Positions 9,225-19,392 are shown, counted from the stretch's first letter. The stretch is DNA of 64,000 bases from Conchocele bisecta (GCA_029237695.1 CM055269.1:33713175-33777174), one strand, 5' to 3'. Translations and numbers: made by a program. The notes: generated by a model from the letters alone, not told the origin.

Positions 9225-9419
9225 ATGGCTGAACAAGATGGTAAAATGTTAGTGAATGCGCTTTATCACGCCGTGGTGATATCGGGTTTCAGTATCGGGT
9301 ATGCTCGACTATCAAAGATGGCCCTAGGAGGAACCGCTCCCAAATTGGACTTTACTGTGAGAGACGTAGGGCTCGCGACCTTAGATGTAGCGGCCGCAGT
9401 TTGGACCGAGATTATCTAG
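9225..9419 (+). CDS. 64-residue accessory protein
   Basis: Intact ORF from the ATG at 9225 (MAEQDGKMLVNALYHAVVIS), preferred to an upstream in-frame start because the upstream residues are A+T-rich spacer. It has one weakly hydrophobic helix (NALYHAVVISGFSIGYARL) and an Ala/Val-rich amphipathic C-terminus. It is tightly spaced with the co-oriented neighbours. The family was not recognised with confidence; a small virion or membrane-associated protein is possible. Confidence 0.45.
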   Translation: MAEQDGKMLVNALYHAVVISGFSIGYARLSKMALGGTAPKLDFTVRDVGLATLDVAAAVWTEII

Positions 9420-9457
9420 TTAAAGCTGGAATTCTACCAGTTAATATATGGAAATAA

Positions 9458-9889
9458 ATGGCTTCAATCGCAGTAATAGTAGGTGGTGCGCTTATAAACG
9501 CATTGGCGTTCAGCGGTAGCAACTTTATATTCTCTAAAATGAAAAGCTCGAACGTGGATAAGGAGCGTAAGCGTCACGATTTAGCTGTAGAACAACTCAA
9601 TAGCACAAAGGAAGCGTGGTCGAAAAAACGAACCGCCCATCTGGACTGGGTCAATGAAGAGCTTCGCCGCGAAAATCACGCCGCGCAAACATTTCAGAAC
9701 GTTGAAGAAGCCAACCGCGAGTACGCGCTGGCATATCCGCACAAAAGTCTCGATCCAATGGATCCCGAGCCCCAACTTTCAGATTTCTATGTACCGTCAG
9801 AGGCCCAAAAGGACCGCGAGATCGCGTTCATCGTCGTGGGAATGGGTGTGGTTGGGCTCGTCGGCTACTATATCCAATTTAGATTTTAA
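9458..9889 (+). CDS. 143-residue protein with hydrophobic ends and coiled-coil middle
   Basis: Intact ORF starting MASIAVIVGGALINALAF. An N-terminal hydrophobic segment (residues 4-27), a long charged helical middle with KERKRHDLAVEQLNSTKEAW, a Pro/Asp-rich loop (DPMDPEPQLSDFYVP), and a C-terminal hydrophobic helix (IAFIVVGMGVVGLVGYYI) give a two-anchor layout. I recall an unnamed protein of this shape in related elements. The role is unknown, perhaps in the inner membrane or in internal scaffolding. No lesion is seen. Confidence 0.5.
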   Translation: MASIAVIVGGALINALAFSGSNFIFSKMKSSNVDKERKRHDLAVEQLNSTKEAWSKKRTAHLDWVNEELRRENHAAQTFQNVEEANREYALAYPHKSLDPMDPEPQLSDFYVPSEAQKDREIAFIVVGMGVVGLVGYYIQFRF

Positions 9890-9947
9890 ATTAATAATTA
9901 ATTAATTAAAAAAACATTTTTTTTTATAAATATATATATATAGAACG
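9890..9947. promoter_or_regulatory. A+T-rich promoter-like spacer
   Basis: Fifty-eight bases of nearly pure A/T with a TATATATATATA run about 10-20 bp before the ATG at 9948. It looks like a TATA-type promoter for the small gene and integrase that follow. Confidence 0.4.
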
Positions 9948-10289
9948 ATGTTAGTTGACGAACTTTATGACGCTATGATCGATGCAGGCTACACTGCCCA
10001 AAAACATCGTTTACCTGGTGCAAAGAGTATGATTCGTCTGGCCCGAGATTCTCTCGAAACGTGGCGCGAGGACGAAAAAGCGGCCACCCTTTTCGCAAAG
10101 CGGATGTTAGATTCCTCCGAGTTAGATTCCCCTCTCCTGTTCCAACCCAAACGCGATTGGGGCTGCAGCGAAACTTCCAACAAAGGTTTATTATTAACGA
10201 CGCAGTTACCGGACGAACTGGCGAGGGCATGTTGGAGATTGTCCGATATATTAGAATACTTCGCATACGATGAACACGCGCAAACTTGA
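9948..10289 (+). CDS. 113-residue accessory protein upstream of integrase
   Basis: Intact ORF, MLVDELYDAMIDAGYTAQKH. Predicted mainly helical and charged, with a Lys/Arg-rich middle and an interior segment 'LDSPLLFQPKRDWG' encoded partly by a CCAAACGCGATTGG cassette. The C-terminal half (TQLPDELARACWRLSDILEYF) is an amphipathic helix. It may instead be the 5' part of the integrase gene, since the integrase reading frame opens 42 bp after its stop in another frame. The family was not recognised. Confidence 0.4.
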   Translation: MLVDELYDAMIDAGYTAQKHRLPGAKSMIRLARDSLETWREDEKAATLFAKRMLDSSELDSPLLFQPKRDWGCSETSNKGLLLTTQLPDELARACWRLSDILEYFAYDEHAQT

Positions 10290-10330
10290 TACCAAACTAA
10301 CCAACAACGCTGTCGAATACATACATTTAG

Positions 10331-11290
10331 CCCACGCGGCAACTGGAAGGACTCACGGCCATCAAGAACCTCGCGGCGGCGACCAAGGTTTCAGAAAACG
10401 CTGTCAAGGAATGGCTCAAGAAGCAGGCCATCTGGCAGATCTATTTACCCGCGCCTCACAATATTCCGCGCCCGAAATTCGACGTGCCGGTGCCGAACCA
10501 AGTTCACCAAGCGGATCTCCTGTTTCTACCTCACGATCGCGTCGGTCGCAAGACGTACAAGTACGCACTGACAATCGTTGACGTAGCGAGTCGTTATAAG
10601 GGGGCTGAGCGTTGGCCACTAAAGAGTCTAGGAAGTGGCCGTAGGCTGCTTTCCCGAATATATAAGAGGAGTCCTCTCAAATGGCCTAATCTTCTCCAGG
10701 TCGATCCCGGCCGCGAGTTCAATGGGCGCGGTCTCTCATCATTGTCTAAGCATAAAGTTTCTATCAGACGCGGCCGCGTCAACATCCACCGGGACCAGGG
10801 GATCGTGGAACGTTTCAATCGAACCCTGGCTGAGAGACTGTTCGGACACCAATACGCTAAAGAACTTGTAGAACCCTCATTCGCGATCGACCGAGTGGGT
10901 GGCCAGACTGCCCGCCGTGGTCTCCGCACTGAACGGAGAGGTGACCAGATTGATAGGTAAGAAGCCTGTAGATGCTATCAAGTTTTAAAAGGGTGACGAG
11001 CAAGCCCTCTGCCGTCTCGCGCGGGCGACCCGTTGGTTTGAGAGAGCAGCGGCTTCCATCAGATAGTGACGTCCGGTACCTCTATCAACCGGGAGAGCTC
11101 GAAGGTGGCAGCCGCCGCGCGACTGATCCCATGTGGTCTCTCAATGTATCATCTAGATCGATCTATTACCAAACCTGATGAGCCCGTGCTCTACTATTTG
11201 GATGATGGGCCATCTCGAGGGTTTGTTCGCGAAGAACTTCTTATGGTGCCTTCTGACACCCAGCTACCCCCGGATCGTCAGATTCTTTAG
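10331..11290 (+). pseudogene. Retroviral-type (rve) integrase, several lesions
   Basis: The longest open part, about 10331-10960, contains a helical N-terminal segment (LEGLTAIKNLAAATKVSENA) followed by the catalytic core. The first Asp is in HQADLLFLP (near 10514), the second in LQVDPGREF (near 10703), and the Glu in GIVERFNRTLAERL, 35 residues after the second Asp. This gives the D,D-35-E pattern of retroviral and Polinton integrases that join element ends to host DNA. Frame is lost near 10890-10925. Further pieces follow in other frames: GKKPVDAIKF before a stop near 10987, 'KPSAVSRGRPVGLREQRLPS', then a C-terminal YYLDDGPSRGFVREELLMVP domain ending at 11290, with breaks near 10985 and 11150-11175. 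A stop also lies in frame just before 10331. Confidence 0.75.
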
Positions 11291-11327
11291 AGATGTTCTG
11301 TAGTATTCCGTCTGGTAACACGCGTCT

Positions 11328-14300
11328 TTATCGTAGTATGTCCGAGAGTCCTAATTTTTGTTGACAGTACGTTTTCATAACGCCGTCTTTCATTTTAAAT
11401 CCTCTATTTTGTGCTACATCTATAATGTGTTTTCCATCTTCTGTAGTTTCACTTAGTACTCGTTTATATCTATCCCAATTTAAATTGTTAGTTCTCTTGG
11501 ACATTCCTTTCGCAGAGTTTTTATTAATTTTTTCAAAATTAGTTGAATTAAATTTTTCTACGAAATAACACTTACTAGATAACGCTATCGCCCTATCCCC
11601 GCTAAATTCCATTTTGAAAAGTCCGGGCTCTCTTTCGCTACATTTATCCCAAGCCAACCATTTATTTTTTTCTTTTTCAAACTCGTCTAGTAAGTTAGGT
11701 CTAACCAATTCCTCTATCGTTTTTCCACTAACTCCTTTATACATACTATCTGTATCCATCTGTATTAATTCAAAGTCTTCTCTTTTTACGTATTTATCTA
11801 GAAATTCGTAGTAAAATTCCAACATTCTCAATTTAGCTAGTTGATAAACCGCTATTCCACAATGGAATGGTCTCTTTACCGCACACCTGGGTTTTCTTGA
11901 AGATATTTCGTACGCATCTCCTATCTCTTCCAAATCGTCAAAGAATGCAGATCTTAATGCTTTGTCAACACAGGTTTCGTTTTGTGTATATGTCGTATTT
12001 AAATGTCTCTCCGTTGCCTCTATCATTTTTCCACAACACGAGTTTCCTAATAATTTCATTATGTCGGCTACTGGTTTCTTATTTGGTTCTACATCGCCTG
12101 TTCGTCTTGCGGCTGTAACTTCTTTTGCGAACCATTCGTATGGTTTTCCGCTAATATAATCTATAACACGATGAACTCCAGTTATTTCTAGGCCGTGTTT
12201 TAAATACCATTTCAACAGTGGCGCGTACAGCAATACTTTAGTGGCGGTCATAGATCCCACCAATTTTTTTCCATCTCCTCTTGTTCGGCCAGTATCGTTT
12301 AAATATTTTTTTTTTTAACATGTGTGTGGGAACTTCATCAACCTCTACTTCTCTGTTTATAAATATTGGGGACATTTCAGAAAACTTATCTTTTAAGTTG
12401 TGTGGAACTTCTATATCCACCTCCGCAAACCCAAACCAGTCCCAGATAAAACTCTTTTACAAAACATTTTAATAAATTTAGGGTTATGTGGGGTATCTAT
12501 ATGGTGTATAGTTTCTCTCCCACACGGCATCTCTTTATTTAACGTAGATAAATATAACGCGTTTGCATCGTACCCCAAAACAGCCTTGCAAGGTTTGTTA
12601 ATTCCTGTGGAATTAGATCTAATATTTGAAACACCAGCTTCTGCATATCGTGTAAATACTATTGATGGACCGCCAACTAGAGCGTCCTTCATCATTTCGT
12701 ATGTTTCTTCTTTTGGTGCATATAGAGCATCCTCCGGTATAGATTTTTGTTCTTTAATGGTTCCTCTCAATAAATATTGTATAGCTACTCCAGGTAGTGT
12801 TACCGCATCTTTGAAAATATCCACACCTTTGTGTTTATAAAATTATTCACACATTTTTTCCACCGCTTCTAGGAACGGTGCTACATCTAAATCGTTATAA
12901 TATTTCAACCAATCTCTGAAAGTTTTCATATTATTTTCTTCGAAAATTCTACGACATTTACTTAATTCTGTTTCATCTATTAACATTTTCCCAGATAGTT
13001 TGGAATACCAATTCTCTATATCCGGTAGTCCTGTGTAATCCAGTTGTCTGGAGAATCGAACCACTCATAAGGAAAGAAAAGATTTCTGTCCTTTGTATTC
13101 CGTAGGCTTTTATCCAACTATCATAACTTACTCCAGGTCCTAGATAAAGTATTACATCAAGAAATCTAAACTCTGGAGTAAATAGAAATATTGTTGCGTT
13201 TGCACGTTTTCCGACCATTACTTTCTTTGTTGTTGATGCCAGTTCGCCTACTAGGTATTTCTTTATTAAGTTTATATCGTACTTACTGCTGTTAAAACCT
13301 ATAACCGGTACTTGCTCTATCCACTGTTCGATCTTGGCGATTTGGTTTTTACGTAAATGTTCTGTATTAAACCTATATCTTGACCACACTTCTTCTCTTA
13401 TAGCTTTTCCCCTGACTTTCAAATCTTCTACGAATTTTTCTATAAGTCTCACCTTTCATACATGTTGGTCCGTGTCTCTTCATATTACTCGCTTTTGTGA
13501 ATCTCTGTTTACAATTATTGCAGGCGTAAGTTTTAGATAGGTTTTTAAGGTTTTTTATCAGAAATGCGTGATTATTAAACAGTCCTATTGTCATTGGTTT
13601 ATTACCTATTGCCTTATAGTGCGCTGGTACCTTTTTCAACCACCATACGTTACATTCGGTGGGTTGATATACTTCTATACCGATTTTAAAAAACTCTTCA
13701 ACCTTTTTCAGATCTGAAAAAGGAATTGGTGAAACCACATTAATACCAAAATATTGCTTACTAAGTTCTTCCGCTTTTTCTGTACATCTGTCAGGTCTGA
13801 TCTTTTTATCAAGGTGCATAGCTAGACACCTGAACAGACAAAGATCGTCATTATACTTATCTAAAGAATACATACCTTTTCTATTCCTCAACCATTCTGG
13901 AAGTTCTCCTGCTGCTTCTTTGGATTGTAGTCCCAAATCTATTCCCCTACTGCCCTGTATTAGCTTTACGAAAACCTCTACCCATCTTACAAACTTCCAC
14001 TTTGTATTCGGTCTGTCTATTTTATCGGACATTATTCGTGTTTTCTCCTTATCTGACAGCCATTTTTTAACGGTTTTCATTGATGATAGTGGTTCGCTAC
14101 CACCGAGATTTTTGTGCATTATTATAGTTACAGGTTTTCCATTTTTAATTTCCTCCATATGTTCTAGCTTGTAAGAATATGAATATCTCAAATAAAAATT
14201 TGTTGTTAGATACGGAGCGATTTTATCGGACATGCGTTCAGACTCGTTAATGTCAATGTTTTTACGAAAGGATAATGCAACTACCCGTCTTCCCTTTTCT

Positions 14301-14702
14301 ACATTTTCCAATGTTTCATCGTGAGCCCCCAATATTTCTTCACCTTTTTCCACTATCGCGCGAACTATAGATCTTTTATTTGGTATTTGGTCACCTGTGT
14401 GTCTAATTTGAGACAAATTATTTGTGCTTGAAGGTAATTCTTTAGAATTAATTACACTAGCCCTTAGCTCCGCAATACTTTCTTTTTGAATTCTGTTACC
14501 AACTTCCTCCGCTAGTGAGAGGTCTTTAAATGCCCCTCTTTTATAGGCGCGGGTAAACCGCTTCATAAACGCCTCATTCTTTGTGCATTTATCAGCTTTG
14601 TCAACCCCCTAACTCTCAACCAAGTGTACTATAAGTAATCCCTAGAGATTCGGCTTCTCTTCTCAAACTTTCTATTTCTGCTCTAGTTTCTGGCGTTATC
14701 AT
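11328..14702 (-). pseudogene. Family B DNA polymerase, at least five lesions
   Basis: The gene probably starts at 14702: a 28-codon ORF (MITPETRAEIESLRREAESL...) at 14702-14616 is followed in a new frame by the long N-terminal piece ending near 13452. That piece carries a C2H2-like finger (C-x2-C...H...C, about 13522-13462). Next come an exonuclease motif GFNSSKYD (about 13293-13276), motif A with GYDANALYLSTL (Asp codon about 12569), motif B with KLLGNSCCGK (about 12056-12030) and motif C with MDTDS (about 11756). These are hallmarks of protein-primed family B polymerases of Polintons, which copy the element. Breaks: near 14610, near 13450, near 13070, an in-frame TAA at 12845-12843, near 12415, and near 12260-12310 beside a T run. 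All catalytic motifs remain readable. Confidence 0.85.
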
Positions 14703-14745
14703 ATTTTCTGTAATATACTTTTGTATAACCTATGAAATTTATCTG

Positions 14746-14791
14746 TTCAATTGGTCGTGAAAACATTATGTTTTTTTCAAGACCAATTGAA
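14746..14791. promoter_or_regulatory. Perfect 11-bp inverted repeat in the divergent polymerase/zinc-finger promoter
   Basis: TTCAATTGGTC at 14746-14756 is mirrored by GACCAATTGAA at 14781-14791, with a 24-bp spacer containing a T run. It lies between the divergent starts of the polymerase (14702) and the zinc-finger gene (14818). The core CAATTGG is shared with the palindromic cassettes found inside other genes of the element, suggesting a common binding protein. Confidence 0.6.
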
Positions 14792-14817
14792 TATAAACAT
14801 ATACATATACATATATA

Positions 14818-15126
14818 ATGGAGTGTGAGACTTGTTGTAAGACGTTTACGCGTAAAGACTATCTACGAAGGCATTTAGCGAGACGTAGAAAAATTCCTTG
14901 TGTCCCCCCGCAATTTCAATGCCCCAGATGCCCTTGTAAATTCGTTAGTGCCCAAACTCTTTGTAGACATAAGCAACTACGCTGTCAGGTGGCTACAGGT
15001 GAACGTGGTAGACTAGAGTTGGTAGAATTAGTTGCTGATCTACGGAATAAATTAGCTATAGTGGAGGAGGAAAATGCCGTGTTGAAAAATAAATATGAGG
15101 TATTTATGACAACGAGACAAAAATAA
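14818..15126 (+). CDS. C2H2 zinc-finger protein with coiled-coil tail
   Basis: Intact 102-residue ORF. One C2H2-like finger is 'CETCCKTFTRKDYLRRHLAR' (C-x2-C-x12-H) and a second is CPRCPCKFVSAQTLCRHKQL, each completed by a later His or Cys, and both are rich in basic residues. Residues about 70-95 (ELVADLRNKLAIVEEENAVL) form a leucine-zipper-like coiled coil. This suggests a dimeric DNA-binding regulator, for which the nearby inverted repeat and the CAATTGG palindromes are obvious candidate sites. It is divergent from the polymerase gene and is the last clear gene at the right end of the provirus. Confidence 0.65.
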   Translation: MECETCCKTFTRKDYLRRHLARRRKIPCVPPQFQCPRCPCKFVSAQTLCRHKQLRCQVATGERGRLELVELVADLRNKLAIVEEENAVLKNKYEVFMTTRQK

Positions 15127-16055
15127 ATCCTTTTTATTAGTATAGTTTTATCTGTTCGTGAAAATAACATGATGTATTTATGACACCAATCTTTGGATTT
15201 TTCGGTGGTGGTGGGGGACAATTTCCTCGTTAACCAATTTTTGATTTTTCGGGGGTGATGGGAGTAGTGTAGAGGGGTGAAAATGATACCACCGTAGGTG
15301 TAGGTGGTATCATTTTGACTCCCTATATACTACTGGAACCTTTACGGGTGTCAAAACCAATATTCACATATCAGGTTCCGTTTGGCCTATTAAAAGATGA
15401 CGGTTTGTCCATTTTACATGCACCATGTATTAGCGAAACGGTTATCTGTATTAAACCCGTTGAACTGAAAGTGTCCAATGAGAACACTCCACTCTACTAA
15501 ACATAGTCAAACGCAAAACTTACATTATCACCTACAAGGCACTGTCGCTGATTTCACCACTTGTGACATCTCTGCTCGACGATAAAAAGTTATATTAAAT
15601 CTATGAAAGAAATCAGTGTGTCAACATATTTTTTGCCTGATAATTGGAATGATAAACAATCGAGTGAAGATGTCCCAAGAAACGTGTTCGTTGTATCTGA
15701 AATTTTAATCACCTCGGGGAAATGATTAAACTAATGGATCAGGTAGCACGAATATGTATACGTTATTGGTATAAGCCGGCTTTTATATTATCTCTATTAA
15801 CGCATCGGCGTGTTTCGCCTGTTGTCAGTCCATATCACATAATTCAGCCGAAATTTTGTAAGAAATCATAGTCCCCACATATCTAAGTATGCCCACGTAT
15901 TGAAAAACAAATGTATGATTTGATTAAAGTTGCCACATAAAAATCCGTCCGTCCGTCTGTATGTCCACCTGCCACGTTTCTTACATAAGAAGCAAAACTT
16001 TTATACCGTAATATTTGAAGACTTGCTATGTGGTATGTGGCCTTCTTATGGTATG
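15127..16055. other. Junction region between provirus and host DNA, no supported gene
   Basis: 15149-15174 repeats part of the zinc-finger gene's own upstream region (ATCTGTTCGTGAAAA versus ATCTGTTC plus eight bases plus GTGAAAA near 14741). A short inverted repeat, TGATACCACC...GGTGGTATCA, lies at about 15287-15314. A 61-codon ORF at 15315-15500 is not recognisable. Nothing that reads as a Polinton terminus was found, so the integration boundary is unresolved. Confidence 0.4.
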
Positions 16056-16275
16056 CAGGGGACCGTTTCACAAAACTCCGTACGACTGAAATGTTCATAA
16101 GTGCAGATTTAGAATAGCCTGTAAATTTCAATTGATGGATTTATATTTATTGAGCATATGCTGCATATGCAGCATATGCTCAATAAATGTAAATCCATTA
16201 ATTATTTGCAAGAAAACATTGTAATTTTGCACTTACGAACGTTTTAGTAGTACGAAGTTTAGTGAAACGGTCCCC
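16056..16275. mobile_element. Foldback MITE family A, copy 1
   Basis: Ends CAGGGGACCGTTTCAC / mirrored GTGAAACGGTCCCC. The middle is the palindrome GGATTTACATTTATTGAGCA and its mirror. About 220 bp, non-coding. Confidence 0.85.
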
Positions 16276-16358
16276 AGATGTGCATGCGGATTTCGATGTT
16301 TTTTATTCGACCACCGGGTCTTGGCTTATCTCGGTGACTGAATCAGCCAGCATTGTAC

Positions 16359-16715
16359 CAGAGCTCCAGATAAGGTGCGTATTGGCGTATTTTACGCTGA
16401 ATACGCATTGATTATCAAAAGTGGGAGTACAAAATACGCACAACAATGTGAAAATACTCGTTGATTTTCAAATTGAGTAGTGAAAATACTGTCATAAAGT
16501 TGGGCATTCACTTAGTTGAGCTGCAAAAAGCAAACACTGTTTGCTTTTTTTCAGTTCAAATAAGTGAATGTTTAAATTTGTTATATTTATTATAATTTGT
16601 TCCCAAATTAGTAATGAAGAAAATAAATAATTAATTTGTAAAAGTAAAATACGCAATGATTTTGAAATCTGGGGAGCATAGTACGCTTTAGACACAAATC
16701 TTGTCTGGAGCTCTG
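16359..16715. mobile_element. MITE family C, hAT-like ends, copy 1
   Basis: Inverted termini CAGAGCTCCAGATAAG / CTTGTCTGGAGCTCTG. The interior has a foldback around GCAAAAAGCAAACACTG. CAGAG termini resemble hAT elements; the assignment to a superfamily is inference. A second near-complete copy is at 40228-40596. Confidence 0.7.
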
Positions 16716-16873
16716 TTTGACAATAAAACGTTTCACCAGGTGCTGATCCCACCATCGGGAATTAGACACATATGTCTTTAACTTGAAGAACGGTGTCCGG
16801 AATTCGATTGTCGACTTCACAATACGTCTAATTATCCGTGAGATACCGCAATAATTATGGAACATTTTTGCAT

Positions 16874-17087
16874 AGGGTACGTATGATAAATGTTCGTGAG
16901 TGTAAAATTATTATTTTAAATTCCGCATTAACAACGTTTTCTTGTAAACAATTATTGCATTTACATTTATTGCGCATATGCAGCCTATGCTCAATAAATG
17001 TAAATCAATTAATTGAAATTTCCAGACGATCCTAAATTTGCACTTACGAACATTTTAGTCGTACGAAGTTTAGTGAAACGGGCCCCT
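16874..17087. mobile_element. Foldback MITE family A, copy 2 (left end degraded)
   Basis: The right end GTGAAACGGGCCCC and the inner GGATTTACATTTATTG-type arms are present in diverged form, and the left terminus is mutated. Confidence 0.7.
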
Positions 17088-17313
17088 GTAGTGGAAGCCG
17101 CTTCACGCTTGAATACGCTTTACGAACTTCACTGGCGGGTCTGCGGATGAATACATTCAAATTGTATGTCAGATTGGTGTGTTGTTTGTTTCGCAAAATA
17201 GTGCCAGTCATACATAGTTTGGAGTTTTTCATTGTGCATAAAACTGTCTCTGGGCTTACATTTGTGAGATTGACCATTAGTTTGCCGTCCTGTACATACG
17301 CGCACAAAAGTAC

Positions 17314-17558
17314 TGGGGGCCGTTTCACTAAACTTCGTACAACTAAAATGTTCGTAAGTGCAAATGTAGGATCGTCTGTAAATTTCAATTCATGGATTTA
17401 CATGTATTGAGCAAAGGCTGCATATGCAGCCTATGCTCAATAAATGTAAATCCAATAATTGTTTACAATAAAACCTTTTTAATGTGACATTTACAGACTA
17501 TCATAATGTTGCACTTACGAACATCTTAGTCGTACGAAGTTTAGTGAAACGGGCCCCA
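17314..17558. mobile_element. Foldback MITE family A, copy 3
   Basis: Both ends are present. The 25 bp before it (TGTACATACGCGCACAAAAG...) are the same as before copy 4, so the two were copied by local duplication or share an insertion context. Confidence 0.85.
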
Positions 17559-17671
17559 GATTAGTAACGAGAGTTCATACATAGCTGGCCGATTTATTGT
17601 TTCTGCGTGGGCATGACACGCGCATATTATTACTGTATTGCTGATGTAATGAACACCATGGAGAGAATAAT

Positions 17672-17822
17672 TGTGTGGATGTGAATGGAGAAATGGGGCC
17701 TATGTTGTTTTGCGACCAGTGTTGATCCAGATCAGCCTGAGCATCCGCACAGTCTTGTTAGGATCTGCACTGTTCGCCATTCCATCAATGAAACTTCTGA
17801 CATGCTCCTAGCAAGCAATACA
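17672..17822. mobile_element. Foldback repeat family B, partial copy
   Basis: Starts GTGAATGGAGAAATGGGGCC and contains GACCAGTGTTGATCCAGATC and GCATCCGCACAGTC. The full family, seen at 43951-44172 and 49466-49695, is a foldback ending in the mirror of CTGGAGAAATGGGGC. Confidence 0.6.
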
Positions 17823-17853
17823 GGAGGCCGTGTACATACGCGCACAAAAGTAC

Positions 17854-18084
17854 TGGGGGCCCGTTTCACTAAACTTCGTACGACTAAAATGTTCGTAAGT
17901 GTAAAATCATGATAGTCTGTAAATTTCACATTAACAATGTTTTCCATTAAAAACAGATTGGATTTACATTTATTGAGCAGCCTATGCTCAATAAATGTAA
18001 ATCCATCAATTGAAATGTCCAGACCATCCTAAATTTGCGCTTACGAACATTTTAGTCGTAAGAAGTTTAGTGAAACGGGCCCCA
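17854..18084. mobile_element. Foldback MITE family A, copy 4
   Basis: Ends GGGGGCCCGTTTCAC / GTGAAACGGGCCCC. The central palindrome is shortened. It shares its left flank with copy 3. Confidence 0.85.
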
Positions 18085-18228
18085 CATCGTTATCATTTTA
18101 CAGAAGTTACACTGGTCAGAAACTCCAAAGCCCCGTTTCTCCAGTCACAGCCATATGTATGTTATTTCTGCCACAGATATGAAAACTCCATTCCGGGTCG
18201 GAAGCAACCATGGAAGTAAAACGGCCTT

Positions 18229-18704
18229 AAAGGTACAACGTTATCGCCCCTGATATCAGTGTGAAAATTTACTATATCTGACATAAAATCTATAAGGCCT
18301 AAACAAAATGCGCCACTTGAAAAAATAATATTTTCGACAGATTAAAAAGTATGATCATTGCACATCAAAAAATAAATACAGAGAATAAATAGTAATGTCC
18401 GTTAATATTTTAAAGAAACACGGTTATCGCCCCTGATATCAGTGTGAAAATTTACGTCAGATATAAAATGTATAATAATGCCTATCAATAAGTGGGGTAA
18501 TGGTGAATGAATGTTCATTTTGCCAGAAAATGTCTCAGATGATGTCTCGGATACAAAGAACAGTTTGTGCCTACTGTAGGCACAAACAGTTCTTTATAGG
18601 AAGTAAATACGTGTATAAGTATGTCACTATTCCACTAGTTCTAAAAATTACCACACGTATTGATTGGCATTATTATACATTTTATATCAGATATAGTAAA
18701 TGAT
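18229..18704. repeat. Dispersed repeat family I, copy 1
   Basis: The phrase ATCGCCCCTGATATCAGTG occurs twice (about 18243 and 18427). An inner foldback joins AAGAACAGTTTGTGCCTA to its mirror. Other copies are at 28857-29334 and 31590-31886. Confidence 0.6.
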
Positions 18705-19392
18705 TAGTTTTTAAATATATGAGCTGGATATCGCAATCCGGCCTCGAAGTAGACAGGAATGGTATTACATATCAACCGCAATTTCCGATAGTGGAATTAG
18801 TGTGTCAATAAAAACCTGCGCGCTTGTTTACGAACGTTTTTTTCTGTAAGTCAAGGTTTTGTTTGGGAATGACCGTGTAGTCTGCAATAACCGTACGCGC
18901 TACGTCATTAGAACATGTTTTGAGGCCGCATACTCGTATTTCCAGCTTCTAAGGGTTAATTTCAATGTTTATTAAGTATTCCATCATGTATACATGTCCG
19001 TTCAGTGCCACATTAATGATCACACGCATGAGTTAACTGTATCAGAAACATAGAACACGGTAAAAGGGTTCAGCCTCTCAGCAACAGCTATAATGCCTAG
19101 TTCTGAGTACATAACTCTAATTACATTTCATTACACTGCATTACTTACAAGTTATGACGGAGTTGTCTTTTTAAATGTGCGTTTGAAGCGTTCTTTGTTG
19201 ACTTTCTACATCGTGGAGTATGCTAATATACACTTTACTAGGTAAGTTTATGGTAATATGTTTGTGTAGCGTGGTGTAGCGATATAGTGCAATATGTTGC
19301 CTGTAAAGCGGAAAACGTGCAGCTATCATGATGCCATATAAAGACGGGAACTCGGTTTCATATCAGAACGACCATCAACCGAGACAAAGAAC
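18705..19392. other. Gene-free stretch, nothing recognised
   Basis: A+T-rich unique-looking sequence. No ORF, foldback or RNA gene could be supported. Confidence 0.4.

Larger units (their letters stand above)
1..15126. mobile_element. Decayed Polinton/Maverick-like (adintovirus-like) provirus, left end outside window
   Basis: The region holds a dense cluster of about 15 small-spaced genes on both strands with virus-type modules: double jelly-roll capsid, packaging ATPase, retroviral-type integrase, family B DNA polymerase, fibre-like and penton-like proteins. This combination defines self-synthesising Polinton/Maverick elements and their adintovirus relatives. Base composition is more G+C-rich and more codon-like than the flanking DNA, and the host foldback repeats that litter the rest of the window are absent here. 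No adenovirus-type protease was recognised. Terminal inverted repeats were not identified: the left terminus is off the window, and the right one must lie between the zinc-finger gene and the first host foldback near 16.06 kb. Several core genes carry frameshifts or stops, so this is an old, non-functional copy. Confidence 0.85.

Noticed and set aside
1..15126. Adenovirus-type protease expected in adintoviruses and many Polintons
   Set aside because: No ORF showed a convincing His/Asp/Cys arrangement, so it is not reported; it may lie left of the window.
15315..15500. 61-codon ORF just past the zinc-finger gene
   Set aside because: Not recognisable, and it lies in the unresolved boundary region.
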